Source: Bacteroidales bacterium
GTDB lineage: Bacteria > Bacteroidota > Bacteroidia > Bacteroidales > Muribaculaceae
Direction: 5' to 3'
Length of the DNA: 44,067 nt
Assembly (NCBI GenBank): GCA_004552395.1
Contig: SFOK01000002.1
Coordinates: 1 to 44,067, forward strand
Of this stretch, positions 23,256-31,455 are shown piece by piece. Under the pieces are notes generated by a model, which was not told where the DNA came from, made no database searches, and saw only the letters and a program-made list of their open reading frames with translations. Positions within the stretch are counted from its first letter, which is position 1. Each line of letters begins with the position of its first letter. A program made the position numbers and the translations under genes.

Positions 23256-24461
23256 TTATTTGAGCGTCACAAACAGCTTGGGAAGGAACTCGCGCAGGTA
23301 GATGCGCCAGTTTTTCCAGATGTGGCCTTCGGGGCTCTCGAAGTAAGTGTAGGGGTAGCCGAGCTTGTCGAGCTGAGCGCGGAACTGCTTGTTGCTATCG
23401 TAGAGGAAGTCGGCGGTGCCTATACCGATCCAGTAGAGTTTCGGCTTCTTGTCGAACTGGGTCTTGAGCTTGGCTTCCATATCTTTGTAGACGTCCGATT
23501 TCTCTATGTTCTGCGAGATAGGCTGAACGGCTGCGGAGAAGAGGCCTACATAGTCGAACAGGTCGGGATACTGAGCTGAGGTGAAGCGTGTGTGCATACC
23601 GCCCATGGAGAGGCCGGCCATGGCGCGGGCTTCCTTCTTGGGTATGGTGCGGTAGTTGGCTTCTATGAAGCTGATGATCTCGGGGAAGGCCATCTCGAAA
23701 GAGCCGTCGCCCGTGCGGGGAAGAGCTGTAGTGGGGGGCAGGAAGCCGGCTTTTGTCTCGCCGGGAGCGGCCTGCATGTCGGCGTTACCGTTAGGCATGA
23801 CCACGATCATGGGTTTCACCTTGCCCTGGGCGATCATGTTGTCGAGGATCTGCGCGGCGCGGCCGAGCTCTGTCCAGGCGTTCTCATCGCCGCCCATGCC
23901 GTGGCAGAGGTAGAGCACCGGATATCTCTGATTCTTGTTCTGTTCGTAGCCGGCCGGTGTGTAGACGGTCAGACGGCGGTCTGTGCCGTATGTCTTGCTG
24001 GGGTACCATATCTTGCTCACTGTGCCGTGAGGTACGTCGTTCACGGCGTAGTCCGTGGCGTAGTCGCCTTTAACCAGAAATATGTTGGTGAGAGTGTTTG
24101 TGTCGCGGATCTGGAACACATTTACGGGGTCGGGCATGCGCACCGAGTCCACATAGAAGCTGTAGGAATAGAGCTCGGGGTCGAGGGCCTCGGTGGTGTA
24201 TTCGAACATATCGCCGTTCTTGGTGAGTTTGGCGGTGCCGGGAGCGTCGAATTCTCCGTAGGGAGTCTTGATCTTGTGGGTGGGGAGGAAGTCGCCGCTC
24301 ACGTAAACTTCTTTGGCGGCAGGTGACTGGAAACGGAAGGTGACTGTGTTGTCAGCGTTCACTTCGGGCGAAACGAACGGAGGCACGCCCCAGATAGCCT
24401 GCTGGCTGTAAGCTCCCAAAGCGGTGCAAGCGCAGAAGGCGGTAAATAATAATTTTTTCAT
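23256..24461 (-). CDS. Secreted CE1-type esterase with N-terminal E-set domain
   Basis: The 401-residue protein has a signal peptide (MKKLLFTAFCACTALGAYS). An N-terminal beta-sandwich of the CBM48/E-set type (about 25-130) carries the FRFQSPAAKEVYVSGDF motif. The esterase domain has an alpha/beta-hydrolase fold with nucleophile S285 in GLSMGG, probable acid D351 and H380 in EGHIWKNW. This arrangement is typical of feruloyl or acetyl-xylan esterases that free acyl groups from plant polysaccharides in the periplasm or outside. The ATG at 24461 was chosen because it starts the signal peptide; an ATG 26 codons upstream lies before it and adds a non-signal segment. It has its own promoter and terminator, so it is monocistronic. 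The exact ester substrate is not fixed by sequence. Confidence 0.85.
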   Translation of the reverse strand: MKKLLFTAFCACTALGAYSQQAIWGVPPFVSPEVNADNTVTFRFQSPAAKEVYVSGDFLPTHKIKTPYGEFDAPGTAKLTKNGDMFEYTTEALDPELYSYSFYVDSVRMPDPVNVFQIRDTNTLTNIFLVKGDYATDYAVNDVPHGTVSKIWYPSKTYGTDRRLTVYTPAGYEQNKNQRYPVLYLCHGMGGDENAWTELGRAAQILDNMIAQGKVKPMIVVMPNGNADMQAAPGETKAGFLPPTTALPRTGDGSFEMAFPEIISFIEANYRTIPKKEARAMAGLSMGGMHTRFTSAQYPDLFDYVGLFSAAVQPISQNIEKSDVYKDMEAKLKTQFDKKPKLYWIGIGTADFLYDSNKQFRAQLDKLGYPYTYFESPEGHIWKNWRIYLREFLPKLFVTLK

Positions 24462-24563
24462 TTGTCGGTATTGAGTTAAAAAATGGTACGATTTTCCACG
24501 GGTATGCGGCTCACAGATTGGCTTAGAGGGGAATGGCAAGAAGCCGCACTCTTTACTTCACTG

Positions 24564-24595
24564 CAAAGTTAGCCAATTCCGCGCGGATTTGCAAA
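24564..24595 (-). promoter_or_regulatory. Promoter of the esterase gene
   Basis: On the minus strand TTTG (24595-24592) and TAACTTTG (24571-24564) are 20 bases apart, a full match to the Bacteroidetes consensus. The leader to the start at 24461 is about 95 bases. Confidence 0.8.
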
Positions 24596-24749
24596 TTCAG
24601 ATTCCGCCCGGAGTCTCTATTGGTCAATATTTCCGAATTTTTGACCTGAAAAAAAGGGGATATATGAAGAACAGACGGAAAAACACGCACTTCCCTACAA
24701 CCTTTCTGCCGTGCGGAGATGTTATATCGGTAAATAAAGACTGAAAACA

Positions 24750-25049
24750 ATGGACAAGAGTTATATCGTAAATTACGGCGACAGCGACACATATCGCGTC
24801 GCTTCATGGGAAGTGGCTAAAAGCATAGCCGAAAAGATGAGCGATGAGCTCAAGAAAAAGTATGCCGAGAGCTACAACGGCGCTCTTCTCACGGTGGATC
24901 TGCGCCAGGTCGATGCCCGCGACGCGGCTCAGTACCCCGAGCTTACGGAGGCTAACTACAAAGGCGTGCTCGAGGGTCTCGACCGCGAGATGAGAGTGCG
25001 CGGAGCTGTGAGGGAGCTCAACAACAACGCCCCTTACGCCGACGCCTAA
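24750..25049 (+). CDS. Small conserved-looking hypothetical protein
   Basis: This is a 99-residue, soluble, acidic protein with no signal peptide, membrane helix or recognised domain. It starts MDKSYIVNYGDSDTYRV. A central helical region (about 17-45) is rich in Lys, Glu and Ala, and the C-terminus is Asn/Ala-rich. Codon use resembles that of its neighbours, and an intrinsic terminator follows, which supports a real gene. No clear promoter is seen in the 150 bases upstream. The function is unknown. Confidence 0.65.
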   Translation: MDKSYIVNYGDSDTYRVASWEVAKSIAEKMSDELKKKYAESYNGALLTVDLRQVDARDAAQYPELTEANYKGVLEGLDREMRVRGAVRELNNNAPYADA

Positions 25050-25096
25050 GCTCTCCTGATTCAAAGCATAAAGCGCTTTTACACTGATATCTGAAT

Positions 25097-25126
25097 CGCC
25101 TTACGCCAATGCGTGAGGCGGCTTTT
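25097..25126 (+). terminator. Intrinsic terminator after the 99-residue gene
   Basis: GCCTTACGC (25098-25106) pairs with GCGTGAGGC (25111-25119) around loop CAAT, followed by GGCTTTTG. It lies between convergent genes. Confidence 0.65.
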
Positions 25127-25163
25127 GTTTGCGTGTGGGGAGCCGATGATGTAAGGGTCAGGA

Positions 25164-26063
25164 CTATTTGCGGCGTGAGGCGCTGAGGTTGCGGCGAAGG
25201 AGCTGCAGGCCGGGGCGACGGAAAGGCGTTCCCTCGCTCAGACGCAGAAAATCCTCCTCGAAGAGCGTGTCGAGCGAGTCGAGCCAGCCCAGATCGAGCG
25301 GTTCGAGCCATTCGGAAGGCCCGGCGCCGCGGTTGTGAGGACAGACCTCCTGGCATCGGTCGCAGCCCAGGAGCGGCACCTCGCCGGCATAATCCGCCGG
25401 CAGAGGGGCGCCCTCGACAGTAGCCGCTGAGAGACAGCGCGCCGCATCTATCCTCCCGTCGGGCTGCAAAGCTCCTGTGGGACAGGCCTTTATACACGCA
25501 CCGCACTCCAGACAGCTCTGCCCGGCCGGAGCGTCAGGCTCCAGAGCGACGGTGAGCAGTATCTCGGCAAGAAATATCCAGGAACCTTTGCCCGGCACTA
25601 TGGCGCACCCGTTGCGGCCGCGCAGAGCCACGCCACTGCGGAACGCCCAGTAGCGTTCGAGCACCGGCGCCGAGTCGATGCATATCCGTCCCCGGGTGCC
25701 GGTTAGAGCCTCTATCTGCCTGAGTACCGGGCGGATACGCGAACGAAGCGCCTTGTGGTAGTCTCGCCCGTAGGCATAGCGGGCCACACCCGGGAGGCTC
25801 TTATCCCGCAGAGCTGAAGGGAGATAGTTCCAGGCCGAGGTCACGACCGTGGCGGCGCCTTCGAGCAGCAGCTGCGGATTGGCACGCAGATCCGGGTAGT
25901 TGCGCATATACTCGAGCGGGCCGTTGAGACCGCGGTCCGTCCAGTCGCGGAAACGCTCTAACTCCTGCTCCGGGACCGGCTCGGCGCGCGCGAAGCCCAC
26001 GGCGCAGGCTCCGGCTTCTGTGAGTGCCTCGCGGATATATCTCTTCAGAGCATCGGGGTCCAT
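25164..26063 (-). CDS. queG: Epoxyqueuosine reductase
   Basis: The enzyme performs the last step of queuosine synthesis in tRNA, reducing epoxyqueuosine with cobalamin and iron-sulfur clusters. The 299 residues carry the QueG N-domain with the catalytic-type Asp in CIDSAPVLER and two 4Fe-4S motifs: CLECGACIKACPTGAL and CDRCQEVCPHN. The C-terminal extension is the short type, without HEAT-like repeats. Start: the ATG at 26063 (MDPDALKRYI) matches the family start; an upstream in-frame ATG adds 36 residues from the promoter region. It is cytosolic and is divergent from the DUF4492-cydAB operon. Confidence 0.93.
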   Translation of the reverse strand: MDPDALKRYIREALTEAGACAVGFARAEPVPEQELERFRDWTDRGLNGPLEYMRNYPDLRANPQLLLEGAATVVTSAWNYLPSALRDKSLPGVARYAYGRDYHKALRSRIRPVLRQIEALTGTRGRICIDSAPVLERYWAFRSGVALRGRNGCAIVPGKGSWIFLAEILLTVALEPDAPAGQSCLECGACIKACPTGALQPDGRIDAARCLSAATVEGAPLPADYAGEVPLLGCDRCQEVCPHNRGAGPSEWLEPLDLGWLDSLDTLFEEDFLRLSEGTPFRRPGLQLLRRNLSASRRK

Positions 26064-26096
26064 AAGTCTCGGAAAACAGTTAACAGTTATCTGCCG

Positions 26097-26104
26097 CAAA
26101 ATTA
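26097..26104 (-). promoter_or_regulatory. Possible -7 element of queG
   Basis: The minus strand reads TAATTTTG, a match to TAnnTTTG, 34 bases upstream of the start codon. No good TTTG box is seen 20 bases further upstream, so the call is weak. Confidence 0.4.
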
Positions 26105-26164
26105 AGCAAAAAACAGCTACCTGAATACGCTTCGCGAAAAATTCGGAAAAATAGCGGGGATACG

Positions 26165-26196
26165 CTTGCACAATTCAAAAACAATTGCTTACTTTG
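26165..26196 (+). promoter_or_regulatory. Promoter of the DUF4492-cydAB operon
   Basis: CTTG (26165-26168) and TTACTTTG (26189-26196), separated by 20 bases, each match the Bacteroidetes consensus except at one base. The site lies 46 bases before the DUF4492 start and is back to back with queG. Confidence 0.55.
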
Positions 26197-26241
26197 GGGT
26201 GCCGATTCGATGCTAAAATTAACTCGCCGGAAAGGAATGCC

Positions 26242-26508
26242 ATGAAGAATAACCGCACAAGCAAAGAGAGCAATCACGATGCCGGGCGGCCGATATGGCC
26301 CGTGCGGGTGTGGTGCTTCTACCGCGACGGCTTCCGCGAGATGACCACCGGACGCTATCTCTGGGCGCTCATACTCGTGAAGCTCGCCATTATCTTCCTG
26401 GTGTTCAAGCTCTTCTTCTTTCCTGACGTGCTTTCGCGCGACTACGACAACGACAGCGACCGCGCCCAGGCCGTCCGTTCCTCGATGCTCGACCCCGACC
26501 GCCACTGA
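26242..26508 (+). CDS. DUF4492-like small membrane protein upstream of cydAB
   Basis: The 88-residue protein has one membrane helix (about 41-61, LWALILVKLAIIFLVFKLFFF) after a basic Trp/Arg-rich stretch (WPVRVWCFYRDGFREMTTGR), a pattern I associate with DUF4492 proteins encoded beside cytochrome bd genes in Bacteroidetes and Campylobacterota. The ATG at 26242 has GGAAAGGA upstream and is preferred to the earlier ATG at 26185, which lies before the predicted transcript start. It may help assemble or stabilise the bd oxidase; that role is inferred from the gene order. Confidence 0.75.
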   Translation: MKNNRTSKESNHDAGRPIWPVRVWCFYRDGFREMTTGRYLWALILVKLAIIFLVFKLFFFPDVLSRDYDNDSDRAQAVRSSMLDPDRH

Positions 26509-26510
26509 CC

Positions 26511-26612
26511 GCCACTCACTACTCACTGATAACCAATACCATATAACCCCTACCCTCTCCCCACTAAAAACCACTCCCTCCTCCCTCCTCCCTACTCACT
26601 ACTCACTATATC
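26511..26612 (+). repeat. Pyrimidine-rich spacer with CACTCACTACTCAC-type direct repeats
   Basis: The gap before cydA contains CACTACTCACT near 26515 and again near 26594, with CTCC/CTCCCTC runs between. The + strand is almost free of G from about 26537 to 26606. It may be an unstructured leader or a slippage-prone tract. No promoter is seen inside it, so cydA probably uses the promoter before DUF4492. Confidence 0.5.
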
Positions 26613-26641
26613 AGACTAATAACCTTTAAACCTGTCAATAT

Positions 26642-28294
26642 ATGGATGAATTAATGAGCGTCGTGGACTGGTCGCGATATCAATTCGCCCTTACGGCAAT
26701 CTACCACTGGCTGTTCGTACCCCTTACGCTCGGACTCTCGGTGATGGTCGCCATCATGGAGAGCGTCTATCTGCGTACCCGCAGCGAGCAATGGCTCCGC
26801 ATCACAAAATTCTGGATGAAGCTGTTCGGCATCAACTTCGCCATGGGAGTGGCCACCGGCATTATCCTCGAGTTCGAGTTCGGTACAAACTGGAGTAACT
26901 ACAGCTGGTTCGTGGGCGACATCTTCGGAGCGCCCCTTGCCATAGAGGGCCTGTTCGCCTTCTTCCTGGAGGCCACGTTTGTGGCTGTGATGTTCTTCGG
27001 ATGGAAGAGGGTGAAGCCCGGATTCCATCTGGCGGCTACGTGGCTCACGGCTATCGGCGCCACCATATCGGCGGCTTGGATCCTGATAGCCAACGCCTGG
27101 ATGCAGCATCCAGTGGGTCAGGATTTTGACCCTGCTCAGATGCGCAATGTGATGACGAGCTTCTCCGATGTGGTGTTCAACCCGAACGCCGTCTCGAAAT
27201 TTTTCCATGCCGTGTTCTCTGGTTGGGTGCTCGCCTCCGTGTTTGTGATCGGCATACTCTGCTGGTTCAAGCTGCGCAAGGCCGAGAGCGGCTTCTTCAT
27301 CACCCGCAGCTTTAAAGTGGCCGCCGTGTTCGGCACCGCCGGCATGCTTCTCACACTCTGGAGCGGCGACTTCGAGGCCCGCAATGTCACCAAGACACAG
27401 CCTATGAAGTTGGCGGCCATGGAGGGCCTCTACCGCGGCAACACGCAGCAGTCTTTTACTGCGATAGGCATAATCAACCCCGACAAACGGGCCGACAACG
27501 ACGAGGACCCGTATCTCTTCAAAATCGAGGTTCCCGGCGTGCTTTCGCTCATGGCCAATCACGACATGAACAGCTTCGTGCCCGGCATCAACGACATCAT
27601 AGAGGGTAAGCATATCAACCCCGACGGGACAGTGACTTACGGACCGTCGTATCAGGATCGCATAGAGTCGGGACGCATAGCCCACCGCGCCCTGGCCGAC
27701 TACGACTCGGCTATGGCCCGCGGCGACAAACAGGCCATGGCTGCCGCCGCCGACACTCTCAAGGCGCATTACCCCGACTTCGGCTTCGGCTATCTCGACT
27801 CGCCCTACGAGGCTGTGCCGCCGGTAGCCACGACATTCTATTCATTCCATGTAATGGCGCTTTTGGGCGGCTATCTACTTGTGTTCTTCCTGGGCGCGCT
27901 GCTTATCGGATACCGCAAGCCGCAGTGGCTCAACTCGCGCCTGGTGATCTGGGTAGGCATCATATCCGTGCCTCTGGTATGGATCTGCTCCGAGTGCGGA
28001 TGGATCACCGCCGAGGTGGGCCGTCAGCCCTGGATAGTGCAGAACGCGCTCCCCACCAAGGCTGCTATCTCCTGCATCGGCGCATCGAGTGTGAAGGTCA
28101 CCTTCTGGCTCTTCGCGGCCGTGTTCACCATACTGCTCGCAGCCGAGGCCATGATCATGACCCGCTCCATCCGCAATCAGCGCAAGGAGCTCGCCGCAGA
28201 GCCTGAGGCCGCAGCCGGCAAAGCCGAGGCTAAGAGCGACAAGACCGGGGCCGCAGCCGAGGCTGAGGCCGACAAGAAAGGCAACAACAGATAA
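26642..28294 (+). CDS. cydA: Cytochrome bd ubiquinol oxidase subunit I
   Basis: CydA binds the hemes and the quinol in the high-affinity oxygen-reducing terminal oxidase of the inner membrane. Visible family features are H22 in IYHWLFVPLTLG (heme ligand), the GINFAMGVATG and GTNWSNYSWFVGDIFGAPLAIEGL blocks, the second heme His in FFHAVFSGW, the quinol-site KTQPMKLAAMEG, the heme ligand Met in SFHVMALLG, and EVGRQPW. The 550-residue length includes an Ala/Glu/Lys-rich C-terminal tail of about 40 residues beyond the normal end, which looks disordered. It is followed by cydB after 27 bases. Such oxidases let Bacteroidales use or detoxify trace oxygen. Confidence 0.96.
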   Translation: MDELMSVVDWSRYQFALTAIYHWLFVPLTLGLSVMVAIMESVYLRTRSEQWLRITKFWMKLFGINFAMGVATGIILEFEFGTNWSNYSWFVGDIFGAPLAIEGLFAFFLEATFVAVMFFGWKRVKPGFHLAATWLTAIGATISAAWILIANAWMQHPVGQDFDPAQMRNVMTSFSDVVFNPNAVSKFFHAVFSGWVLASVFVIGILCWFKLRKAESGFFITRSFKVAAVFGTAGMLLTLWSGDFEARNVTKTQPMKLAAMEGLYRGNTQQSFTAIGIINPDKRADNDEDPYLFKIEVPGVLSLMANHDMNSFVPGINDIIEGKHINPDGTVTYGPSYQDRIESGRIAHRALADYDSAMARGDKQAMAAAADTLKAHYPDFGFGYLDSPYEAVPPVATTFYSFHVMALLGGYLLVFFLGALLIGYRKPQWLNSRLVIWVGIISVPLVWICSECGWITAEVGRQPWIVQNALPTKAAISCIGASSVKVTFWLFAAVFTILLAAEAMIMTRSIRNQRKELAAEPEAAAGKAEAKSDKTGAAAEAEADKKGNNR

Positions 28295-28321
28295 TCCACC
28301 CTATAAAAACAGAGAAAAGCA

Positions 28322-29455
28322 ATGGAAGAACTTATTAATCTTCAGAATTATTGGTGGCTGCTCAACGGTGTGCTCGGAGCAGTCCTCGTGGTGCTTCTTT
28401 TCGTGCAGGGCGGACAGACATATCTGTTCTCTCAGCGGGAGGCTTCCCACAAGACCATGACAGTGGGTATGCTCGGTCGCAAATGGGAGCTCACCTTCAC
28501 CACTCTCGTGGTGTTCGGCGGCGCCATGTTCGCCTCATTCCCCCTGTTCTATTCCACCAGCTTCGGCGGCGCTTACTGGCTCTGGATACTGATCCTCTTC
28601 AGCTTCGTGCTCCAGGCCGTCAGCTACGAGTTCCGCTCCAAGCCCGGCAACCTGCTGGGACAGCGCACCTACGACGCGTTCCTCTTTATCAACGGCAGCG
28701 TGGGGTGTATGCTTCTCGGTGTGGCAGTGGCCATGTTCTTCTTCGGAGGCCGCTTCACAGTGACTATGGGCAATATGCTCACTCCCGGCAACCCCGTGAT
28801 ATCGCAGTGGGCTTCCTCCCACGGCTTCGAGTCGATCTTCGACTGGCGCAACCTTCTGCTCGGCTTCACGGTCCTCTTCCTGGCCCGCAGCAACGCCGCG
28901 CTCTACTTCATACACAACGAGCGGCAGACGGCTGACTTCGTGGCCGCCAACCGCCACCGCGTGCTCGTGAACGGCGCCATATTCACGGTCCTCTTCCTGG
29001 CCTTTGCCGCCGTGCTCCTCACTTACACAGGTCTGGAGACAGTGACCGAGGGCGAGCGTATGTTCGGCTTCCCGGGCAGCTTCGAAAGTGTCGCCGGCAA
29101 ATATCTGAGCAACTTCCTGGCGATGCCCTGGGTGCTCGCAGCCTTCATCCTCGGTGTGGCGTTCGTGCTATACGCGCTGATACGCAGCGCCTTCGACACG
29201 CGTTTCTACGCCGGAATCTGGTTCAGCGGCATCGGCACCTTCCTTGTGGTGCTCGCCCTCTTCTGCGTGGCCGGCTTCAACGACACGCCGTTCCTCCCCT
29301 CGCTCGACGATCCCGCCAGCTCGCTCACGATCCGCAACGCCAGCTCCACACCGTTCACCCTCCGCACCATGGCTTACGTCTCTATTGTGGTGCCGTTCGT
29401 GATCGCCTACATAGCTTACGTGTGGAAGCAGATGGAGAACAAAGAGCGCGACTAA
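28322..29455 (+). CDS. cydB: Cytochrome bd ubiquinol oxidase subunit II
   Basis: CydB is the second membrane subunit that pairs with CydA. The 377-residue protein has about eight or nine hydrophobic segments, begins with NYWWLLNGVLGAVLVVLLFVQGGQTYL, and contains the family-like LGRKWELTFTTLVVFGGAMFASFPLFYSTSFGGAYW block. Length and composition are normal for the Bacteroidetes form. It is co-transcribed with cydA and followed after 34 bases by the TGS/uridine-kinase-like gene. Confidence 0.93.
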   Translation: MEELINLQNYWWLLNGVLGAVLVVLLFVQGGQTYLFSQREASHKTMTVGMLGRKWELTFTTLVVFGGAMFASFPLFYSTSFGGAYWLWILILFSFVLQAVSYEFRSKPGNLLGQRTYDAFLFINGSVGCMLLGVAVAMFFFGGRFTVTMGNMLTPGNPVISQWASSHGFESIFDWRNLLLGFTVLFLARSNAALYFIHNERQTADFVAANRHRVLVNGAIFTVLFLAFAAVLLTYTGLETVTEGERMFGFPGSFESVAGKYLSNFLAMPWVLAAFILGVAFVLYALIRSAFDTRFYAGIWFSGIGTFLVVLALFCVAGFNDTPFLPSLDDPASSLTIRNASSTPFTLRTMAYVSIVVPFVIAYIAYVWKQMENKERD

Positions 29456-29489
29456 AAATAACGGTAGACGGAAAAATAGTAAACCTCCT

Positions 29490-31160
29490 ATGAGTCAGCT
29501 ACTTGAAATCACAATAGTCAACACTGGAGAGCGCCTTCAGGTCGAAGGAGGCACCACCCTCGCCGAGCTGTTGCCGCGCCTGGCCTCTCCGCTCGGCTTC
29601 GCGCCTATCTGCGCGCTGGTCAACAACCGCACCGAGTCGCTCGCATACCCGCTCTTCATGCCCAAGATGGTGGAGTTTCTGCGTCCCGAAGGGCGCAGCT
29701 CGCGGCGTGTGCTTGCCCGCTCGCTCTGCATGCTCCTCTACAAGGCGGTGTCGGCCGTCTATCCCGGCGCGCGCCTCGTGATCGAACATTCCCTCTCTCA
29801 CGGCTATATTTGCCGTCTGACGGCCTCTGAGGGTGAAAATGAAGCAGATCTCCACCCGGACCTCGAAAAGCTCTTAGAGGAGATGAGAAGGCTTGTGGCG
29901 ATGGATCTGCCGTTCGAACGCCACGAGAAGCCGACCTCCGAGGTGATACCTCAGCTGCGTAGCCAGGGATTGCATTCCACGGTCTGTCTGCTTGAGACGT
30001 TGCGCCAGCTCTACACGGTCTACTACACCCTCGACGGCCTGGCCGACGTCTACCACGGTCCTCTGGCACCCTCCACAGGCGCTCTGCAGGTGTTCGACCT
30101 CAAGCCGGTGCGAGGCGGTTTCCTGCTGCTTCCGCCTGACAGCGAGCACCCCGAGCACGCGGCGGTGCCCGAGGATCAGCCCAAGATGCAGGCGGCTTTC
30201 GACCGTCACCTGCAGTTCAACCGTATTGTGGGTGTCAGCGATGTGGGCGAGCTGAACAAGGCTATCGACGCGGGCCACGCGCCTATGCTGATCAACCTCT
30301 GCGAGGCGCTTCACTCCAAGCAGCTGGCTCAGATAGCTGACGAGATATCGAAGCGCGAGGCGCGGATTGTGCTCATAGCCGGCCCGTCGTCGTCGGGCAA
30401 GACCACCACGGGAAAACGCATCGGTGTGGAGCTGCTCACCAACCTGCTCAAGCCTAAGATGATTTCGCTCGACGATTACTTCGTGGACCGCGAGCTGACG
30501 CCGCGCGACGCCTCGGGCGACTACGACTACGAGTCGCTCTATGCCCTCGATCTGCCGAAGCTCTCGGCCGACCTCACGACGCTTCTTGCCGGTGGAGAGG
30601 TGAACCTGCCCACCTACAGTTTCGAGCTTGGTCGGCGTGTGGAGCGCGACCGCCCCATGCGGCTGCTTCCGCGCGAAGTGCTCGTGATCGAGGGTATCCA
30701 CGGCCTGAATCCGGCCCTTGTGCCCGGTGTGGACCCCGCCAAGATATTCAAAGTCTATGTTTCGGCGCTGACCACTCTTTCCATCGACGACCACAACTGG
30801 ATACCGACATCGGACAACCGTCTGCTGCGCCGTATAGTCCGCGACCACAAATACCGCAAGACCTCGGCTGTGGAGACGATACGCCGCTGGGATTCAGTGG
30901 CCCGCGGCGAGAACCGTTGGATATTCCCGTACCAGGAGAATGCCGACGCCACATTCAACTCGTCGCTGCTCTTCGAGCTGGCGGTGATGAAACCGTATGC
31001 CGAACCGCTGCTGCGCTCCGTGCCTCACGACCTGCCCCAATACGCCGAGGCGTCACGTCTGCTCCGTTTTCTGGAGTGCATACGTCCGCTCCGCGAGGAA
31101 GGCATCCCCGGCACCTCGCTGCTGCGCGAGTTTCTTGGCGGCTCCTCGTTCAATTACTGA
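29490..31160 (+). CDS. TGS-domain nucleoside (uridine) kinase-like protein
   Basis: The 556-residue protein begins with a TGS ubiquitin-like domain (about 1-65), continues with a region related to the second domain of threonyl-tRNA synthetase (about 70-200, HSLSHGYICRL), and ends with a P-loop kinase of the uridine-kinase/phosphoribulokinase family: GPSSSGKTT at G298-T306, then SLDDYFVDRE and EGIHGLNPAL. Such fusions are common in Bacteroidetes and are annotated as nucleoside kinases; the real substrate is uncertain. It probably belongs to the cyd transcript, since only 34 bases separate it from cydB and no promoter lies between. A terminator follows. Confidence 0.88.
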   Translation: MSQLLEITIVNTGERLQVEGGTTLAELLPRLASPLGFAPICALVNNRTESLAYPLFMPKMVEFLRPEGRSSRRVLARSLCMLLYKAVSAVYPGARLVIEHSLSHGYICRLTASEGENEADLHPDLEKLLEEMRRLVAMDLPFERHEKPTSEVIPQLRSQGLHSTVCLLETLRQLYTVYYTLDGLADVYHGPLAPSTGALQVFDLKPVRGGFLLLPPDSEHPEHAAVPEDQPKMQAAFDRHLQFNRIVGVSDVGELNKAIDAGHAPMLINLCEALHSKQLAQIADEISKREARIVLIAGPSSSGKTTTGKRIGVELLTNLLKPKMISLDDYFVDRELTPRDASGDYDYESLYALDLPKLSADLTTLLAGGEVNLPTYSFELGRRVERDRPMRLLPREVLVIEGIHGLNPALVPGVDPAKIFKVYVSALTTLSIDDHNWIPTSDNRLLRRIVRDHKYRKTSAVETIRRWDSVARGENRWIFPYQENADATFNSSLLFELAVMKPYAEPLLRSVPHDLPQYAEASRLLRFLECIRPLREEGIPGTSLLREFLGGSSFNY

Positions 31161-31190
31161 CCCTGCGCCGATGATCCGCAATAAAAACTT

Positions 31191-31226
31191 ACGGGGGAGG
31201 ACCGAAAAGCCTTCCCCCGTATTTTA
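31191..31226 (+). terminator. Intrinsic terminator after the TGS/kinase gene
   Basis: ACGGGGGAGG (31191-31200) pairs with CCTTCCCCCGT (31210-31220) with one bulged base, followed by ATTTTA. It probably ends the DUF4492-cydAB-kinase transcript. Confidence 0.75.
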
Positions 31227-31261
31227 CAATTACAGATTATTTTAAAGTATTTTTTTTATTT

Positions 31262-31293
31262 TGCCATGAAATTGATTGATTTTATTCATGGCA
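31262..31293. other. Perfect inverted repeat in the intergenic gap
   Basis: TGCCATGAA (31262-31270) and TTCATGGCA (31285-31293) are perfect 9-bp arms around a 14-base AT-rich loop. The position between convergent genes would fit a secondary terminator for the pdxB side, but the expected T-run is not convincing. The rest of 31227-31455 shows no gene. Confidence 0.45.
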
Positions 31294-31455
31294 TATCTCA
31301 TGTATTTTGATACGTCCACAGAAGAAATTGGAGCTCGCGACACAAAATAGAGGCCACTCATCAGGTCTCCATTGGATGATCTAAATCACCGCTAACGCAG
31401 TTCTGACGTCGCTATGCGGATGCCTCGTCGCTACCTGACCACTTGTCACGATGTG

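Noticed and set aside
24462..24539. Upstream start for the esterase
   Set aside because: The extra 26 residues precede a textbook signal peptide and have no signal features.
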